Shown: positions 8,487-17,178, numbered from the stretch's first letter. The stretch: DNA of 64,000 nucleotides from an uncultured Granulosicoccaceae bacterium (GCA_937922945.1 CAKZUP010000089.1:1-64000), one strand, 5' to 3'. Notes: generated by a model from the letters alone, not told the origin. A program made the numbers and translations.

Positions 8487-9257
8487 GTGAATAAATATAT
8501 AAAACTTGCCGCATCGGCAATCGTGTGTATGGCATCTATCGGCGCTGCTCAGGCAGAATCGGTTCTCAACGAAATTCTTAGTGACGGAAAGCTGAAGGTG
8601 GGCACCACTGGAGATTGGAACCCAATGAGTGTTCGCGATCCGGCGAGCAACACGTACAAAGGCTTCGACATAGATGTCATGACAGAGCTCGCGAAAGATC
8701 TTGGTGTTGAACTGGAGTTTGTTCCAACCGATTGGAAAACGCTGGTTAATGGCGTTACATCAGGCAAGTACCACATCACCGGTTCAGCTTCCATATCGCC
8801 ACCACGAATGAAAGCCGCCGGTTTTTCAGAGAGCTACCTCTCTGTTGAAATTTATCCTTTTACAATGAAAGACAACGCATCTAAATTCGATGGTTGGGAT
8901 TCAATTAACCAGCCTGGAGTCAAGATTGCAACAACACTGGGCACGACGTTTGAAAAACACGCTCGTGAATGGTTTCCCAATGCTGAGATTAAAGTAGTCG
9001 AAGCGCCGGCGCGTGGCTTCAATGAAGTGGTCGCAGGCCGTGCCGATGTGTTTATTACGTCGAATATCGAAGGCGCTACACTAAAAGAAAAGTTCGATAT
9101 TACTCAAGTGGCCGGAACCGAGCCTCGTTCTCCTGCGCCTATAGCAATGTTGTTACCACAAGATGATCAGGTTTGGATCAACTACGTTAACAACTGGGTG
9201 AAATTGAAGAAATTGAAAGGCTTCTTCGATGCGACTAGTGCCACCTGGGGCATCTAA
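8487..9257 (+). CDS. Periplasmic substrate-binding protein of a polar amino-acid ABC transporter (PheC-like)
   Basis: Signal peptide MNKYIKLAASAIVCMASIGAAQA is followed by a type-II periplasmic binding fold (SBP_bac_3): 'LKVGTTGDWNPMSV', 'GFDIDVMTELAKDLGVELEFVPTDW', 'ITGSASISPPRMKAAGFS'. Downstream ATPase and permease genes support a transport role. The sequence also resembles the periplasmic cyclohexadienyl dehydratase PheC, and the Glu of 'TSNIEGATL' aligns, from memory, with the catalytic Glu of that enzyme. Enzymatic activity therefore remains an alternative. The start is GTG within AAGAAAGTG, and the signal peptide fixes it. A strong hairpin follows the stop. Confidence 0.85.
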   Translation: MNKYIKLAASAIVCMASIGAAQAESVLNEILSDGKLKVGTTGDWNPMSVRDPASNTYKGFDIDVMTELAKDLGVELEFVPTDWKTLVNGVTSGKYHITGSASISPPRMKAAGFSESYLSVEIYPFTMKDNASKFDGWDSINQPGVKIATTLGTTFEKHAREWFPNAEIKVVEAPARGFNEVVAGRADVFITSNIEGATLKEKFDITQVAGTEPRSPAPIAMLLPQDDQVWINYVNNWVKLKKLKGFFDATSATWGI

Positions 9258-9321
9258 AAGCAGGCGTACTATCGCATTAAAATGCGTTGATCGTTCGAAA
9301 GACTTTCACGGCTAGAGTTAA

Positions 9322-9351
9322 GGCAAGTAGAGCAATCAAGCTCTACTTGCC
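9322..9351 (+). promoter_or_regulatory. Perfect 12-bp stem-loop between binding-protein and ATPase genes
   Basis: GGCAAGTAGAGC and GCTCTACTTGCC pair perfectly around the loop AATCAA. No U-tract follows directly. Such stems between a binding-protein gene and the rest of an ABC operon usually protect the upstream message from 3' exonucleases, giving excess binding protein, or act as partial terminators. The placement fits that role. The function is inference. Confidence 0.6.
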
Positions 9352-9459
9352 GAGCAACTCGTCCGCCCTTGTGTTTTTTGAGTCGTTATCTTTTTAGTTT
9401 TACAACTAATCCTGATAAGCTCTCATAAGCCTTCACATATAAAGATCACTACACAAACC

Positions 9460-10206
9460 ATGACCATCAGCGCTCCTGCCATTGAAATGAATGGTGTACA
9501 CAAATGGTTTGGTGATTTTCATGTTCTGCGAAATATTGATTTAACCGTCAACGTCGGTGAGCGCATTGTGATTTGCGGTCCGTCCGGATCAGGTAAGTCG
9601 ACCGTGGTGCGTTGTTTAAACGGATTGGAGTCACACGAGAAGGGCCGAATCTTGGTCGATGGTATTGAGCTGACGAAAAATCGCCAATCGATTGCAAGCA
9701 TCCGCGCTGAAGTAGGTATGGTGTTTCAACAATTCAACCTGTTCCCTCACCTTAGTGTCATGGACAACCTAACCCTTGGCCCAATAAAAGCACGTGGCCT
9801 TTCGCGCGATGAGGCTGAAGCACGGGCGAAGACGTATCTTGAACGAGTTCGCATACCCGAGCAGGCCCATAAGCGACCGGGTCAGCTATCGGGCGGGCAG
9901 CAGCAGCGCGTGGCCATAGCTCGGTCTTTGTGTATGGAGCCCAAGATCATGTTGTTCGATGAGCCAACGTCGGCGCTCGATCCGGAAATGATCTCTGAAG
10001 TGCTTGATGTCATGCTGGAGCTGGCTGAAGAGGGCATGACGATGATTGTTGTGACCCATGAAATGGGATTTGCGCGTAAAGCTGCCGACATGATGGTGTT
10101 TATGGATGAGGGTGAGATTGTAGAGACCGGTACTCCCGATCAGTTTTTCGACAACCCTAAAACCGAACGCTGTCGCCAGTTTCTGAATCAGATTTTGCAG
10201 CATTGA
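9460..10206 (+). CDS. Polar amino-acid ABC transporter ATP-binding protein
   Basis: All ABC ATPase motifs are present: Walker A 'GPSGSGKST' (about residue 43), Q-loop '[13 protein letters not shown]', signature 'LSGGQQQR', Walker B '[12 protein letters not shown]', and switch His 'VTHEMGFA'. The sequence is of the GlnQ/HisP/ArtP type. It would drive uptake together with the binding protein upstream and the permease that starts about 10 bp after its stop. The 200-bp gap before it holds the stem-loop noted separately. Confidence 0.93.
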   Translation: MTISAPAIEMNGVHKWFGDFHVLRNIDLTVNVGERIVICGPSGSGKSTVVRCLNGLESHEKGRILVDGIELTKNRQSIASIRAEVGMVFQQFNLFPHLSVMDNLTLGPIKARGLSRDEAEARAKTYLERVRIPEQAHKRPGQLSGGQQQRVAIARSLCMEPKIMLFDEPTSALDPEMISEVLDVMLELAEEGMTMIVVTHEMGFARKAADMMVFMDEGEIVETGTPDQFFDNPKTERCRQFLNQILQH

Positions 10207-10216
10207 ATCATTGACT

Positions 10217-11014
10217 ATGCGAGCCTTGGGTAAATACTTCGTTTCTTACACACTGCCAGTGTTAATTGTGCTGGTGTTGTTTTTCGCGCTGTTTTATTTC
10301 TTTGCAAGTGGTGGTGACAGCAATCTTAAATGGTACGTGGTATCGCCGTTTACCCAACAGGGCGCCTTAAACCTTAAATTTTTATTTGCCGGAACCTGGA
10401 ATACGCTTGCCATGTCTTTTCTGGCTTTGCTTATTTCTATTGTGCTCGGGTTACTTATTGCCATACCGGGGATTGCCAATAATCGACCCCTGCGTGCCAG
10501 TAATTACGCTTACGTGGAAATCGTCCGGTCGATTCCTCTGTTGCCGCTGATACTGTGGGTGTATTACGGGTTACCAGAAATTGCAGGCATTCAGTTTGAT
10601 TACTTCTGGGCGGGCGTTTTTGCACTGGCATTGTCCGATAGTGCGTTCGAGGCTGAGATATTTCGTGCTGGGATTCAGTCGGTTCCGCGCGGGCAATCAG
10701 AGGCGGCAAGCACTGTTGGTTTAAATTATGTTCAAACCATGCGGTACGTCGTGTTACCGCAAGCCATACGTCGCATCCTTCCAGCATTGGGTAATCAATT
10801 TGCGTATATGGTGAAGATGTCGGCGTTGGTTTCAGTCATTGGGTTGCAGGAACTGACCCGCAGAGCGAATGAGCTCATAGTGACCGAATATCGCGCGCTG
10901 GAGATTTATACGGTTCTCATACTCGAGTATTTAATCATCATTCTCATTATCGGCCAGGCCGTGCGTTGGTTAGAGCGTAAAATGAATGCTGATGAGCAGA
11001 GCAGCAAACGCTGA
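10217..11014 (+). CDS. Polar amino-acid ABC transporter permease
   Basis: An integral membrane protein of about 265 residues. It has an N-terminal TM helix (about 10-32), a periplasmic loop, then the HisM/GlnP-type core with the EAA loop 'SEAASTVGLNYVQTMRYVVLPQAIRRILPAL'. Only one permease gene is present, so the transporter would be homodimeric in the membrane. The track begins at TTG two codons earlier; I take the ATG before CGA GCC. The gene is directly coupled to the ATPase gene. Confidence 0.9.
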   Translation: MRALGKYFVSYTLPVLIVLVLFFALFYFFASGGDSNLKWYVVSPFTQQGALNLKFLFAGTWNTLAMSFLALLISIVLGLLIAIPGIANNRPLRASNYAYVEIVRSIPLLPLILWVYYGLPEIAGIQFDYFWAGVFALALSDSAFEAEIFRAGIQSVPRGQSEAASTVGLNYVQTMRYVVLPQAIRRILPALGNQFAYMVKMSALVSVIGLQELTRRANELIVTEYRALEIYTVLILEYLIIILIIGQAVRWLERKMNADEQSSKR

Positions 11015-11142
11015 TATGTGCTGTCAATAAATTACGCGAAATGGCGAGATTACAACATTTTACATTTGCTTCCTTTCGAGTAAAATCCAGTATGCGACAC
11101 TTTGTCGTTCTTTAACCACAATCTGCGTTGCAGAGGATTTTC

Positions 11143-11451
11143 ATGAAACTCATAACTACCATCGCACTACTATTACCCGTTATGGTAATGACCACTGGAT
11201 GTTCAATGTTGCCTGGTAAAAAGGCATCCGATGAGCTGGTTATTACTGAGGCTGAAGCACCTCCACAAATTCAATCGACGTTTCTCGAAGGCGATACCCT
11301 GTGGGAATTTGCCGAGCGCACCACTGGCAGTGGTTTTAACTGGGAGCGCATTAAGGAACTTAACGCTATCGAAGACGAGAAAAAAATCGATGCTGGTCTG
11401 GTTTTACTCGTACCACCTGAGCTGGCATTGGATACCATCAAATCACAGTAG
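11143..11451 (+). CDS. Small LysM-domain lipoprotein
   Basis: A lipoprotein signal peptide ending at the lipobox 'VMTTGC' (Cys about residue 18) precedes a short acidic linker and one LysM-like repeat. The repeat runs from 'EGDTLWEFAERTTGSGFNWERIKELN' to 'LVLLVPPE'. LysM modules bind peptidoglycan, so the protein probably lies in the periplasm, anchored to a membrane and touching the wall. At 102 residues it has no catalytic domain. GAGG lies upstream of the chosen ATG; the track's earlier start lacks support. It is probably transcribed separately from the transporter genes. Confidence 0.75.
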   Translation: MKLITTIALLLPVMVMTTGCSMLPGKKASDELVITEAEAPPQIQSTFLEGDTLWEFAERTTGSGFNWERIKELNAIEDEKKIDAGLVLLVPPELALDTIKSQ

Positions 11452-11545
11452 TCGGAAAATCGCAGTAGCTGGTTTGCATCGCATATTGTTATTTTCCGCT
11501 GCGATCTGGTTACTTCTGCGACTTTCTCTATTGCGACTGGCAGGT

Positions 11546-11576
11546 AAAAAAACTGGCCCATATCCTATGGGTCAGT
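11546..11576 (-). terminator. Intrinsic terminator oriented on the minus strand
   Basis: Read on the minus strand, AACTGACCCATA-gga-TATGGGCCAGTT forms a 12-bp stem (one G:U pair) followed directly by seven U residues. It is a near-ideal rho-independent terminator. No minus-strand gene lies upstream of it for several kb, so it either blocks antisense transcription or ends an unannotated small RNA. On the plus strand it has only an A-run before the stem, so it would be a poor terminator for the LysM gene. Confidence 0.7.
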
Positions 11577-11780
11577 TGATGTAAACCGAGTGGGCGCTAC
11601 GCTCAATCGTGGCTAATGCAGCTTTAAAGACCTTGCAAAAGAGATCTGTTCGTGATTGACGAACTGGGGTTCATCCCCCTGTAACTATCTGGTAGGCCAA
11701 ATAAAATCAAGTAGTTATGCCTGTTTCCGGCAGGCTTGCCCTCGATTGGACTTTCTAGCCTTATTCACCATTCGCTTTGC
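11546..11780 (-). ncRNA. Candidate minus-strand small RNA ending at the orphan terminator
   Basis: On the minus strand this segment carries several compact hairpins in series and ends in the strong intrinsic terminator. It has no convincing ORF. The candidate 5' end, near a TATAGC-like element around 11780, is a guess. No known RNA family was recognised. The structures could instead belong to a plus-strand readthrough leader of iolC. Confidence 0.25.
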
Positions 11781-11820
11781 TATAATTTGCCGCTCCTACG
11801 ACGCGGTAGTCGAAAGGAGC
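11775..11820 (+). promoter_or_regulatory. Extended -10 promoter and leader hairpin of iolC
   Basis: TTTGC-TATAAT is a consensus extended -10 with no good -35. A nested hairpin begins 5 bp downstream: GCTCCT-a-CGAC-gcggta-GTCG-aa-AGGAGC. The transcript would therefore begin with or just before this structure, about 90 nt ahead of the iolC start. It may stabilise the 5' end or be a regulatory target. Confidence 0.5.
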
Positions 11821-11911
11821 TTGCTTATTAATTCTCACTGATTTGGTGGGCGAGCCCGCGAAAAAATGTCATCGTGCCGCTTTTGAGCTACCCCGTGGCC
11901 AGAGGTTAACC

Positions 11912-13834
11912 ATGAGTGATTCGTCTTCGGCCTTCGATCTAATCTGTATTGGGCGTGCTGGCGTTGATTTCTATGCTGAGCAAGTCGGCGCTCGACTCGA
12001 AGATGTGGGTAGTTTTGCCAAATACATCGGTGGTTCATCAACCAATATTGCCTGTTGTTCATCGCGAATGGGTTTGAACGCCGCGCTTATTACACGCGTT
12101 GGCAACGAGCACATGGGAGAATTTATTCGCGAGCAGTTGCAGCGCGAAGGCGTCGATACGTCCCACGTGATCACAGATGAGGATCGACTCACAGCCCTGG
12201 TTGTCCTTGGCATCAAAGATCAAGACACCTTTCCGCTCATTTTCTACCGGGAAAATTGCGCCGATATGGCCATCGCCACGGACGATTTTGACGAAGGTTT
12301 TATAGCTCGTTCAAAAGCATTGCTCATAACCGGAACTCACTTCTCAACCGAACAGGTTTACAACACATCACGCCATGCGTTGCAACTGGCGCGCAAGAAC
12401 AAGGTAAGGACGGTGTTGGATATTGATTATCGGCCAGTGCTCTGGGGGCTTACCAATAAAGGCGATGGTGAAACCCGTTTTATCGCGAATGAATCGGTAA
12501 CACAGCACTTACAAAGCATTCTTCCTGAATTTGACCTTATCGTTGGCACAGAAGAAGAAATACACATCGCAGGCGGTAGCACGGACACTCTTCAGGCTTT
12601 GCGCAATATACGTGACATTAGCGATGCGGTGCTGGTACTTAAACGGGGCCCCTATGGTGCAAGCGTTTACGAGGCCGGCATCCCGATCCCGGATGAACTC
12701 GATGGCGGAGTAACGGTTCAGGGTGTAACGGTTGATGTACTTAACGTGCTGGGGGCGGGCGATGCGTTCATTGCCGGTTTTTTGCGTGGATGGATAAATG
12801 AAGAAGGGCATGAACAGGCACTTCGCTACGCTAATGCGTGTGGCGCATTAGTGGTATCCCGTCATGGCTGTACGCCAGCAATGCCAACGCGAGAAGAACT
12901 CGATTATTATCTGGCGAACAGCGCCAGCATCCCCAAACCGGATGAAGATACCGAACTCAATTATCTGCACCGGGTTACAACGCAAGTCAGGCAATGGCCA
13001 GCGCTGCATATTCATGCCTTCGATCATCGTATTCAGCTTGAAGAGATGGCTGCCGAGGCCAATGCGCCAATATCTCGAATTCCTCAATTGAAAGAGCTGC
13101 TGCTTAAATCAACGCAGCAGGTGGTCGATGAGCTTGGATTGCAAAGCTCGGCAGGTTTGTTGTGCGATGGTAAATTTGGCCAAAGTGTACTGAACGCGGT
13201 TACGGGTACGCCCATGTGGATAGCACGCCCGGTGGAGCAACCAAAAGCCATTCCGTTTGAATTCGAAAATGGACAAAGCATCGGTACCATCCTTGAGACC
13301 TGGCCACTGGAGCACATCGTGAAGGCGCTGTTTTTCTATAGCACTGCAGATGCGCCGCAGCTCCAGGATGCGCAGGATGCAAAAATCATTGAGCTTTATG
13401 ATGCTTGCTGTCATAGTCAACACGAGTTGCTGTTAGAGATTATTCCTCCATTTGAAGCGTTATCAGTAGGCGAATCCGTTTTTAACAGCATCACTCATTT
13501 ATTCAGTCAGGGTATTCGTCCAGACTGGTGGAAATTGCCTTGTATGGATGCTGAATGGGTCGAAAAAATAGACGATCTAATTCTGCGTACCACGCCCCAC
13601 TGCAAAGGAGTTGTGGTTCTGGGGCTCGATGCGCCGGCGGCAGAGCTGGCGGAGGGCTTTAAATCATTTCGTAATGCCCGACTAGTACGGGGTTTTGCGG
13701 TTGGTCGAACCATCTTTGGACAACCGGCAAAAGCCTGGCTACGCAATGAAATAGACGACGCACAATTGATTAAAGACGTTGCAGCAAACTATTCCGAAGT
13801 CACTCATAGTTGGCTCAGTGCAATGCAGTCTTAG
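11912..13834 (+). CDS. iolC: IolC: 5-dehydro-2-deoxygluconokinase fused to DUF2090 aldolase-like domain
   Basis: The N-terminal PfkB-type sugar kinase (about residues 1-320) shows 'DLICIGRAGVDFYAEQVG', 'YIGGSSTNIACCSSRMG' and the catalytic 'NVLGAGDAFIAGFLRGW'. The C-terminal half (about 330-640) is the DUF2090 domain, including 'MWIARPVEQP', 'LGLDAPAAELAEGF' and 'RGFAVGRTIFGQPA'. This fusion is known from myo-inositol catabolism, where the kinase phosphorylates 5-dehydro-2-deoxygluconate and the second domain is thought to be the aldolase step. The product, malonate semialdehyde, is the substrate of the next gene. I start at the ATG preceded by AGAGGT; the track's longer N-terminus is non-homologous. 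The stop codon lies inside a tandem repeat. Confidence 0.9.
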   Translation: MSDSSSAFDLICIGRAGVDFYAEQVGARLEDVGSFAKYIGGSSTNIACCSSRMGLNAALITRVGNEHMGEFIREQLQREGVDTSHVITDEDRLTALVVLGIKDQDTFPLIFYRENCADMAIATDDFDEGFIARSKALLITGTHFSTEQVYNTSRHALQLARKNKVRTVLDIDYRPVLWGLTNKGDGETRFIANESVTQHLQSILPEFDLIVGTEEEIHIAGGSTDTLQALRNIRDISDAVLVLKRGPYGASVYEAGIPIPDELDGGVTVQGVTVDVLNVLGAGDAFIAGFLRGWINEEGHEQALRYANACGALVVSRHGCTPAMPTREELDYYLANSASIPKPDEDTELNYLHRVTTQVRQWPALHIHAFDHRIQLEEMAAEANAPISRIPQLKELLLKSTQQVVDELGLQSSAGLLCDGKFGQSVLNAVTGTPMWIARPVEQPKAIPFEFENGQSIGTILETWPLEHIVKALFFYSTADAPQLQDAQDAKIIELYDACCHSQHELLLEIIPPFEALSVGESVFNSITHLFSQGIRPDWWKLPCMDAEWVEKIDDLILRTTPHCKGVVVLGLDAPAAELAEGFKSFRNARLVRGFAVGRTIFGQPAKAWLRNEIDDAQLIKDVAANYSEVTHSWLSAMQS

Positions 13835-13896
13835 TTCAATGCAGTCTTAGTGCAATGCAGTCTTAGTGCAATGTAGTCTTAGTGCAATGCAGTCTT
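13817..13896 (+). repeat. Tandem repeat, 16-bp unit x 5, across the iolC stop codon
   Basis: Five consecutive copies of AGTGCAATGCAGTCTT are present. Copies 1, 3 and 5 are identical; copies 2 and 4 each have one substitution. The first copy encodes the last residues of IolC (SAMQS) and the TAG stop is completed at the junction with copy 2. Because 16 is not a multiple of 3, changes in copy number leave the stop unaffected. The array fills most of the iolC-iolA spacer. Confidence 0.95.
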
Positions 13897-13941
13897 AGTG
13901 AGAGTCTGCGCCAATTACCACCGCTAATAGGTAGATAGGAA

Positions 13942-15429
13942 ATGATCGAAAATCTGATTAACAATCAACGCATCGCTAGCACCAGCGGCCGTGAGCAACC
14001 GGTTTACAACCCGGCGACAGGCGAAACCATTGACTCGTTGGGTTTATCCACCGTAGAGGAAGTTAATGCGGCCATCGATGCGGCGGCAGCAGCGTTTCCG
14101 GCCTGGTCGAATACACCGCCATTGAAACGCGCCTCCGTCATGTTCAAGTTCAATGAGCTTATTGCGCAGAATGCAGATGCACTTGCTCGCGAAATTTCAC
14201 GAGAGCACGGTAAGACCCATGAAGATGCGCTGGGTGAGGTGCAACGTGGCAAGGAAGTCGTTGAGTTTTGTTGCGGTATACCCCAATTGCTCAAAGGCGA
14301 GTTCTCTCGCAACGTGGGTCCAAGTATTGATAGTTATTCCGACAGACAAGCATTGGGCGTTTGTGCGGGAATAACACCGTTTAACTTTCCTGCGATGGTG
14401 CCTTTATGGATGTACCCCGTGGCTATTGCATGCGGAAACACGTTCGTGCTCAAGCCATCGGAGCGTGATCCTTCTGCGGTCATGATGATGGCAGAGCTGT
14501 TTCACCAGGCTGGTTTGCCTGAAGGGGTTCTGAACGTCGTGCATGGCGATAAAACAGCAGTCGATGCCATTCTCGATAACCCGGTTGTTCAGGCGGTTAG
14601 CTTTGTTGGCTCCACCCCGATAGCAGAGTATGTGTATCAACGTGGAACTCAGTCCGGCAAACGGGTGCAGGCACTTGGTGGTGCCAAGAATCATATGATT
14701 GTGATGCCAGATGCTGATCTCGATCAAGCTGTGGATGCACTTATGGGGGCAGGGTTTGGTTCAGCGGGTGAACGATGCATGGCTATATCTGTAGCGGTGC
14801 CGGTAGGTGAAGAAACAGCCGACCGGTTGGTTGAGAAGCTACGGCCTAAAGTTGAAGCGTTAAAAGTAGGGCCTGCAGATCATAGCGACTCGGAAATGGG
14901 ACCGGTTATAACTCGCGACGCGAAAGATCGTATTGTCGGGCTAATCGATGATGGCGTCTCTGCGGGTGCTGAATTGGTTGTAGACGGACGAAACTTAAGC
15001 CTACAAGGTTATGAGAACGGGTACTTTCTCGGTGGTAGTTTGTTCGATCGCGTCACAACCGATATGCGTATCTACAAAGAAGAAATATTCGGGCCGGTAC
15101 TGTCTATTGTTCGTGCGGCTCAATACGATGATGCTGTTGACATGATCAATGCGCATGAATATGGAAATGGCACGGCTATATTCACCCGTGACGGTGATGC
15201 GGCCAGAAGCTTCACCAATGATATTCAGGTTGGTATGGTTGGAGTGAATGTGCCCATTCCGGTGCCTGTTGCGTATCATAGTTTTGGCGGCTGGAAGCGC
15301 TCACTGTTTGGTGATCATTCAATCTACGGACCTGAAGGTGTACATTTTTATACTCGCCTGAAAACCATAACGGCTCGATGGCCCACCGGTATAAAAGAAG
15401 GTTCGGTGTTTGCTTTCCCTACTGAATAG
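13942..15429 (+). CDS. iolA: CoA-acylating (methyl)malonate-semialdehyde dehydrogenase
   Basis: An aldehyde dehydrogenase of the MmsA/IolA class. It has the '[18 protein letters not shown]' active-site loop, '[12 protein letters not shown]' for NAD binding, '[24 protein letters not shown]', catalytic Cys in '[11 protein letters not shown]' (about residue 285), and the C-terminal '[10 protein letters not shown]'. It converts malonate semialdehyde to acetyl-CoA, or methylmalonate semialdehyde to propionyl-CoA, with CO2 release. Its position after iolC suggests inositol breakdown; a role in valine catabolism (mmsA) is the alternative. Length 495 is normal. Other iol genes (iolG, iolE, iolB, iolD) are not in this window. 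Confidence 0.9.
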   Translation: MIENLINNQRIASTSGREQPVYNPATGETIDSLGLSTVEEVNAAIDAAAAAFPAWSNTPPLKRASVMFKFNELIAQNADALAREISREHGKTHEDALGEVQRGKEVVEFCCGIPQLLKGEFSRNVGPSIDSYSDRQALGVCAGITPFNFPAMVPLWMYPVAIACGNTFVLKPSERDPSAVMMMAELFHQAGLPEGVLNVVHGDKTAVDAILDNPVVQAVSFVGSTPIAEYVYQRGTQSGKRVQALGGAKNHMIVMPDADLDQAVDALMGAGFGSAGERCMAISVAVPVGEETADRLVEKLRPKVEALKVGPADHSDSEMGPVITRDAKDRIVGLIDDGVSAGAELVVDGRNLSLQGYENGYFLGGSLFDRVTTDMRIYKEEIFGPVLSIVRAAQYDDAVDMINAHEYGNGTAIFTRDGDAARSFTNDIQVGMVGVNVPIPVPVAYHSFGGWKRSLFGDHSIYGPEGVHFYTRLKTITARWPTGIKEGSVFAFPTE

Positions 15430-15455
15430 GCCGATTGGAAAACCCTTGCTCAACG

Positions 15456-15483
15456 CGCCCTGAGTAGCATATTTCTCAGGGCG
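15456..15483 (+). terminator. Stem-loop after iolA, probable transcript end
   Basis: CGCCCTGAG and CTCAGGGCG form a perfect 9-bp stem with a 10-nt loop, 26 bp after the iolA stop. A T-rich tract (TTTTTG...TTTTTTC) lies only some 15-25 bases further on, so it is an imperfect intrinsic terminator, or a 3'-stabilising stem. Confidence 0.5.
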
Positions 15484-15654
15484 TCTGCTGCTCTCCACTT
15501 TTTGTTTCGTTTTTTCGCGCTCCATCCTGCTCTCATTACGGTTGCGCTGTGCCGTTTGAATTTGTCATGCTCTGCGAAGACCAACCGTGCAACCGCACCG
15601 TTTACCAGCTATCACTTTAGAGCGCTATAAGTCATCACAACACTACGAACGACA

Positions 15655-15981
15655 CTACAAATAAAGTGTACAGGCAGTTTCGTGAGTGCGCTTATTAGCC
15701 TGATTAAACGAGCGTTTGCGTTCGTCAGGAATGTCGTAAAAGCTTCGGTTGTACTCGATGCGCACCATCTCCGGTGTAATGCCAATGTCTTTTATATGTT
15801 CGTCGCTGAGTAGTTCCATTTCGCGCCGTTCTCGCCAAACCGTGTTCATTACGGGTATGTTTATCAATAGTTCAATGAATGCGATGAACAAGTTGCTCAG
15901 CAAACCTGAAACGGTTCGTGGGTTGGATAACTTTCTGATTGCCTGAATATGCGACAGTGTTCGTGGGAATCTTATACCCAT
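15655..15981 (-). CDS. DUF1127 (YjiS-like) small protein
   Basis: The C-terminal half carries the DUF1127 signature: 'WRERREMELLSDEHIKDIGITPEMVRIEYNRSFYD'. An Arg/hydrophobic helix precedes the conserved 'D..L.DIGI' segment. Small DUF1127 proteins have been linked to phosphate and carbon metabolism or RNA turnover in alphaproteobacteria; the role in this organism is unknown. An upstream amphipathic part with 'LFIAFIELLINIP' makes this one longer (108 residues) than the roughly 50-residue minimal form. I chose the ATG with AAAGAGG nine bases upstream over the track's GTG, which has no Shine-Dalgarno sequence. Confidence 0.75.
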   Translation of the reverse strand: MGIRFPRTLSHIQAIRKLSNPRTVSGLLSNLFIAFIELLINIPVMNTVWRERREMELLSDEHIKDIGITPEMVRIEYNRSFYDIPDERKRSFNQANKRTHETACTLYL

Positions 15982-16320
15982 TTGCATCATCCTCTTTATT
16001 GCGGTAAACATACTTGAATCAAGTGTTGATGAATTTGATGAATAGGTGAAACGATTTAATGTGATTTCAACTATCACCGAATTTGATAATCCTGTTCGCG
16101 TTTTATGTTTTCTTTTTCGCTTGAAGCGGTGTACATTAATTGTGGGTTGCGCATGTCTCGTTCACACTTTGCCATGCGGTTGATTTTTTTAACCGTGCGT
16201 CGTTTAGGTCGCTTTGGCCGTTTACGTCTATTTAGCGGTTCATGTTTAATTAAAACTTGCTTAGTCGAATAATTTAAATTTTCTAAACTCGCTTTACTCG
16301 TTAATACGTTGGGTAGCACC
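15982..16320. other. 339-bp AT-rich divergent intergenic region (DUF1127 gene / LysR gene)
   Basis: Probably contains the promoters of both divergent genes and the LysR autoregulatory site. LysR-type regulators usually bind T-N11-A palindromes in such gaps, but I could not single one out with confidence. A minus-strand open frame crosses the region and encodes a very basic segment (RRKRPKRPKRR). I do not call it a gene. Confidence 0.5.
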
Positions 16321-17178
16321 ATGCATAGAAATCTCGATCTGGTTTCGCTGCGAACCTTAATTGCAGTGGCAGAAACAGGTGGTATGACCAGAGCCGCAAA
16401 CCTTTTGCACATGACACAGTCGGCTGTGAGCATGCAAATGAAAAGGTTGGAAGAACAACTATCGGTTCAACTGCTTCGCCGTGATGGCAGGAAGGTGGTT
16501 GCCACGATTGAAGGCGACCGGCTCATTTCCTATGCACGACGCTTGCTGGATATAAACAATGAAGCGGTCCGCAGTTTAAGCGAGTCTTTGTACGACGCCA
16601 GTATTACGTGCGGTGTTTCAGATGATATTGTTCATCCCTTTATGCCACAGATCCTTGGCGGCTTAAGAGATACTTATCCGCGTCTGGGTTTAAATATTGA
16701 ATTGGATTTCAGTTACTTTCTGCGTCGCGGGCTGAAAAACGGTGTCTATGATGTCATTCTTACCACGGAGTTGTCGCCGGCAGAAGGTGGTGAAGCTTTG
16801 GTGAAGCGACCACTGGTATGGATGACTAAAACGGGTGGTGTGTGTTGGAAGCGTCGCCCGTTACCGGTCGCGTTATCACATAACTGCATGTTCAGAAAAC
16901 CGGCCATTGAAGCATTGGACAAAGCCAATATCGCATGGATAGATGTTACTCAAAGCATGAACGATACATCCGCATTGGTTAGCTCTGCAGCCGACATTGG
17001 TGTAAGAGCAGAGATGGAGGGGAGTAGTTACCACGTTCTAGAAGAAATTGGGCATAACGATGAACTACCCGAACTGCCCGCATACAGCGTGGTCATGTAT
17101 TTTTCGCCTGGCCTGAATCGGGAAATTGCTGATGAGTTCGCAAACGTCGCTCGCCGCGTTTTCAGTAGCGATTGGTAG
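16321..17178 (+). CDS. LysR-family transcriptional regulator
   Basis: The N-terminal winged helix-turn-helix is clear: 'SLRTLIAVAETGGMTRAANLLHMTQSAVSMQMKRLEEQL' (residues about 9-47). A linker helix and a type-II periplasmic-like effector domain follow (about 90-285). Length 285 is typical. The target cannot be read from sequence. It is divergent from the DUF1127 gene, with the racemase gene converging downstream. The track's TTG start is replaced by the ATG four codons later, matching the usual MxxLDL start. Confidence 0.9.
   Translation: MHRNLDLVSLRTLIAVAETGGMTRAANLLHMTQSAVSMQMKRLEEQLSVQLLRRDGRKVVATIEGDRLISYARRLLDINNEAVRSLSESLYDASITCGVSDDIVHPFMPQILGGLRDTYPRLGLNIELDFSYFLRRGLKNGVYDVILTTELSPAEGGEALVKRPLVWMTKTGGVCWKRRPLPVALSHNCMFRKPAIEALDKANIAWIDVTQSMNDTSALVSSAADIGVRAEMEGSSYHVLEEIGHNDELPELPAYSVVMYFSPGLNREIADEFANVARRVFSSDW

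Larger units (their letters stand above)
11452..11911. other. 460-bp non-coding gap upstream of iolC, rich in hairpins
   Basis: No ORF here looks real; the 61-residue track ORF has no family features. By eye the gap holds a minus-oriented terminator, three further short hairpins (TTCGT-gattg-ACGAA, CTGGGG-ttcat-CCCC, GCCTG-tttccgg-CAGGC), an extended -10 element and a nested leader hairpin before iolC. These parts are listed separately. Confidence 0.6.

Noticed and set aside
16074-16433. Minus-strand open frame with a strongly basic stretch (RRKRPKRPKRR) across the DUF1127/LysR intergenic region
   Set aside because: Half overlaps LysR coding sequence in antisense, there is no good ribosome binding site and no family match. 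It reads as an AT-rich, low-stop region rather than a gene.
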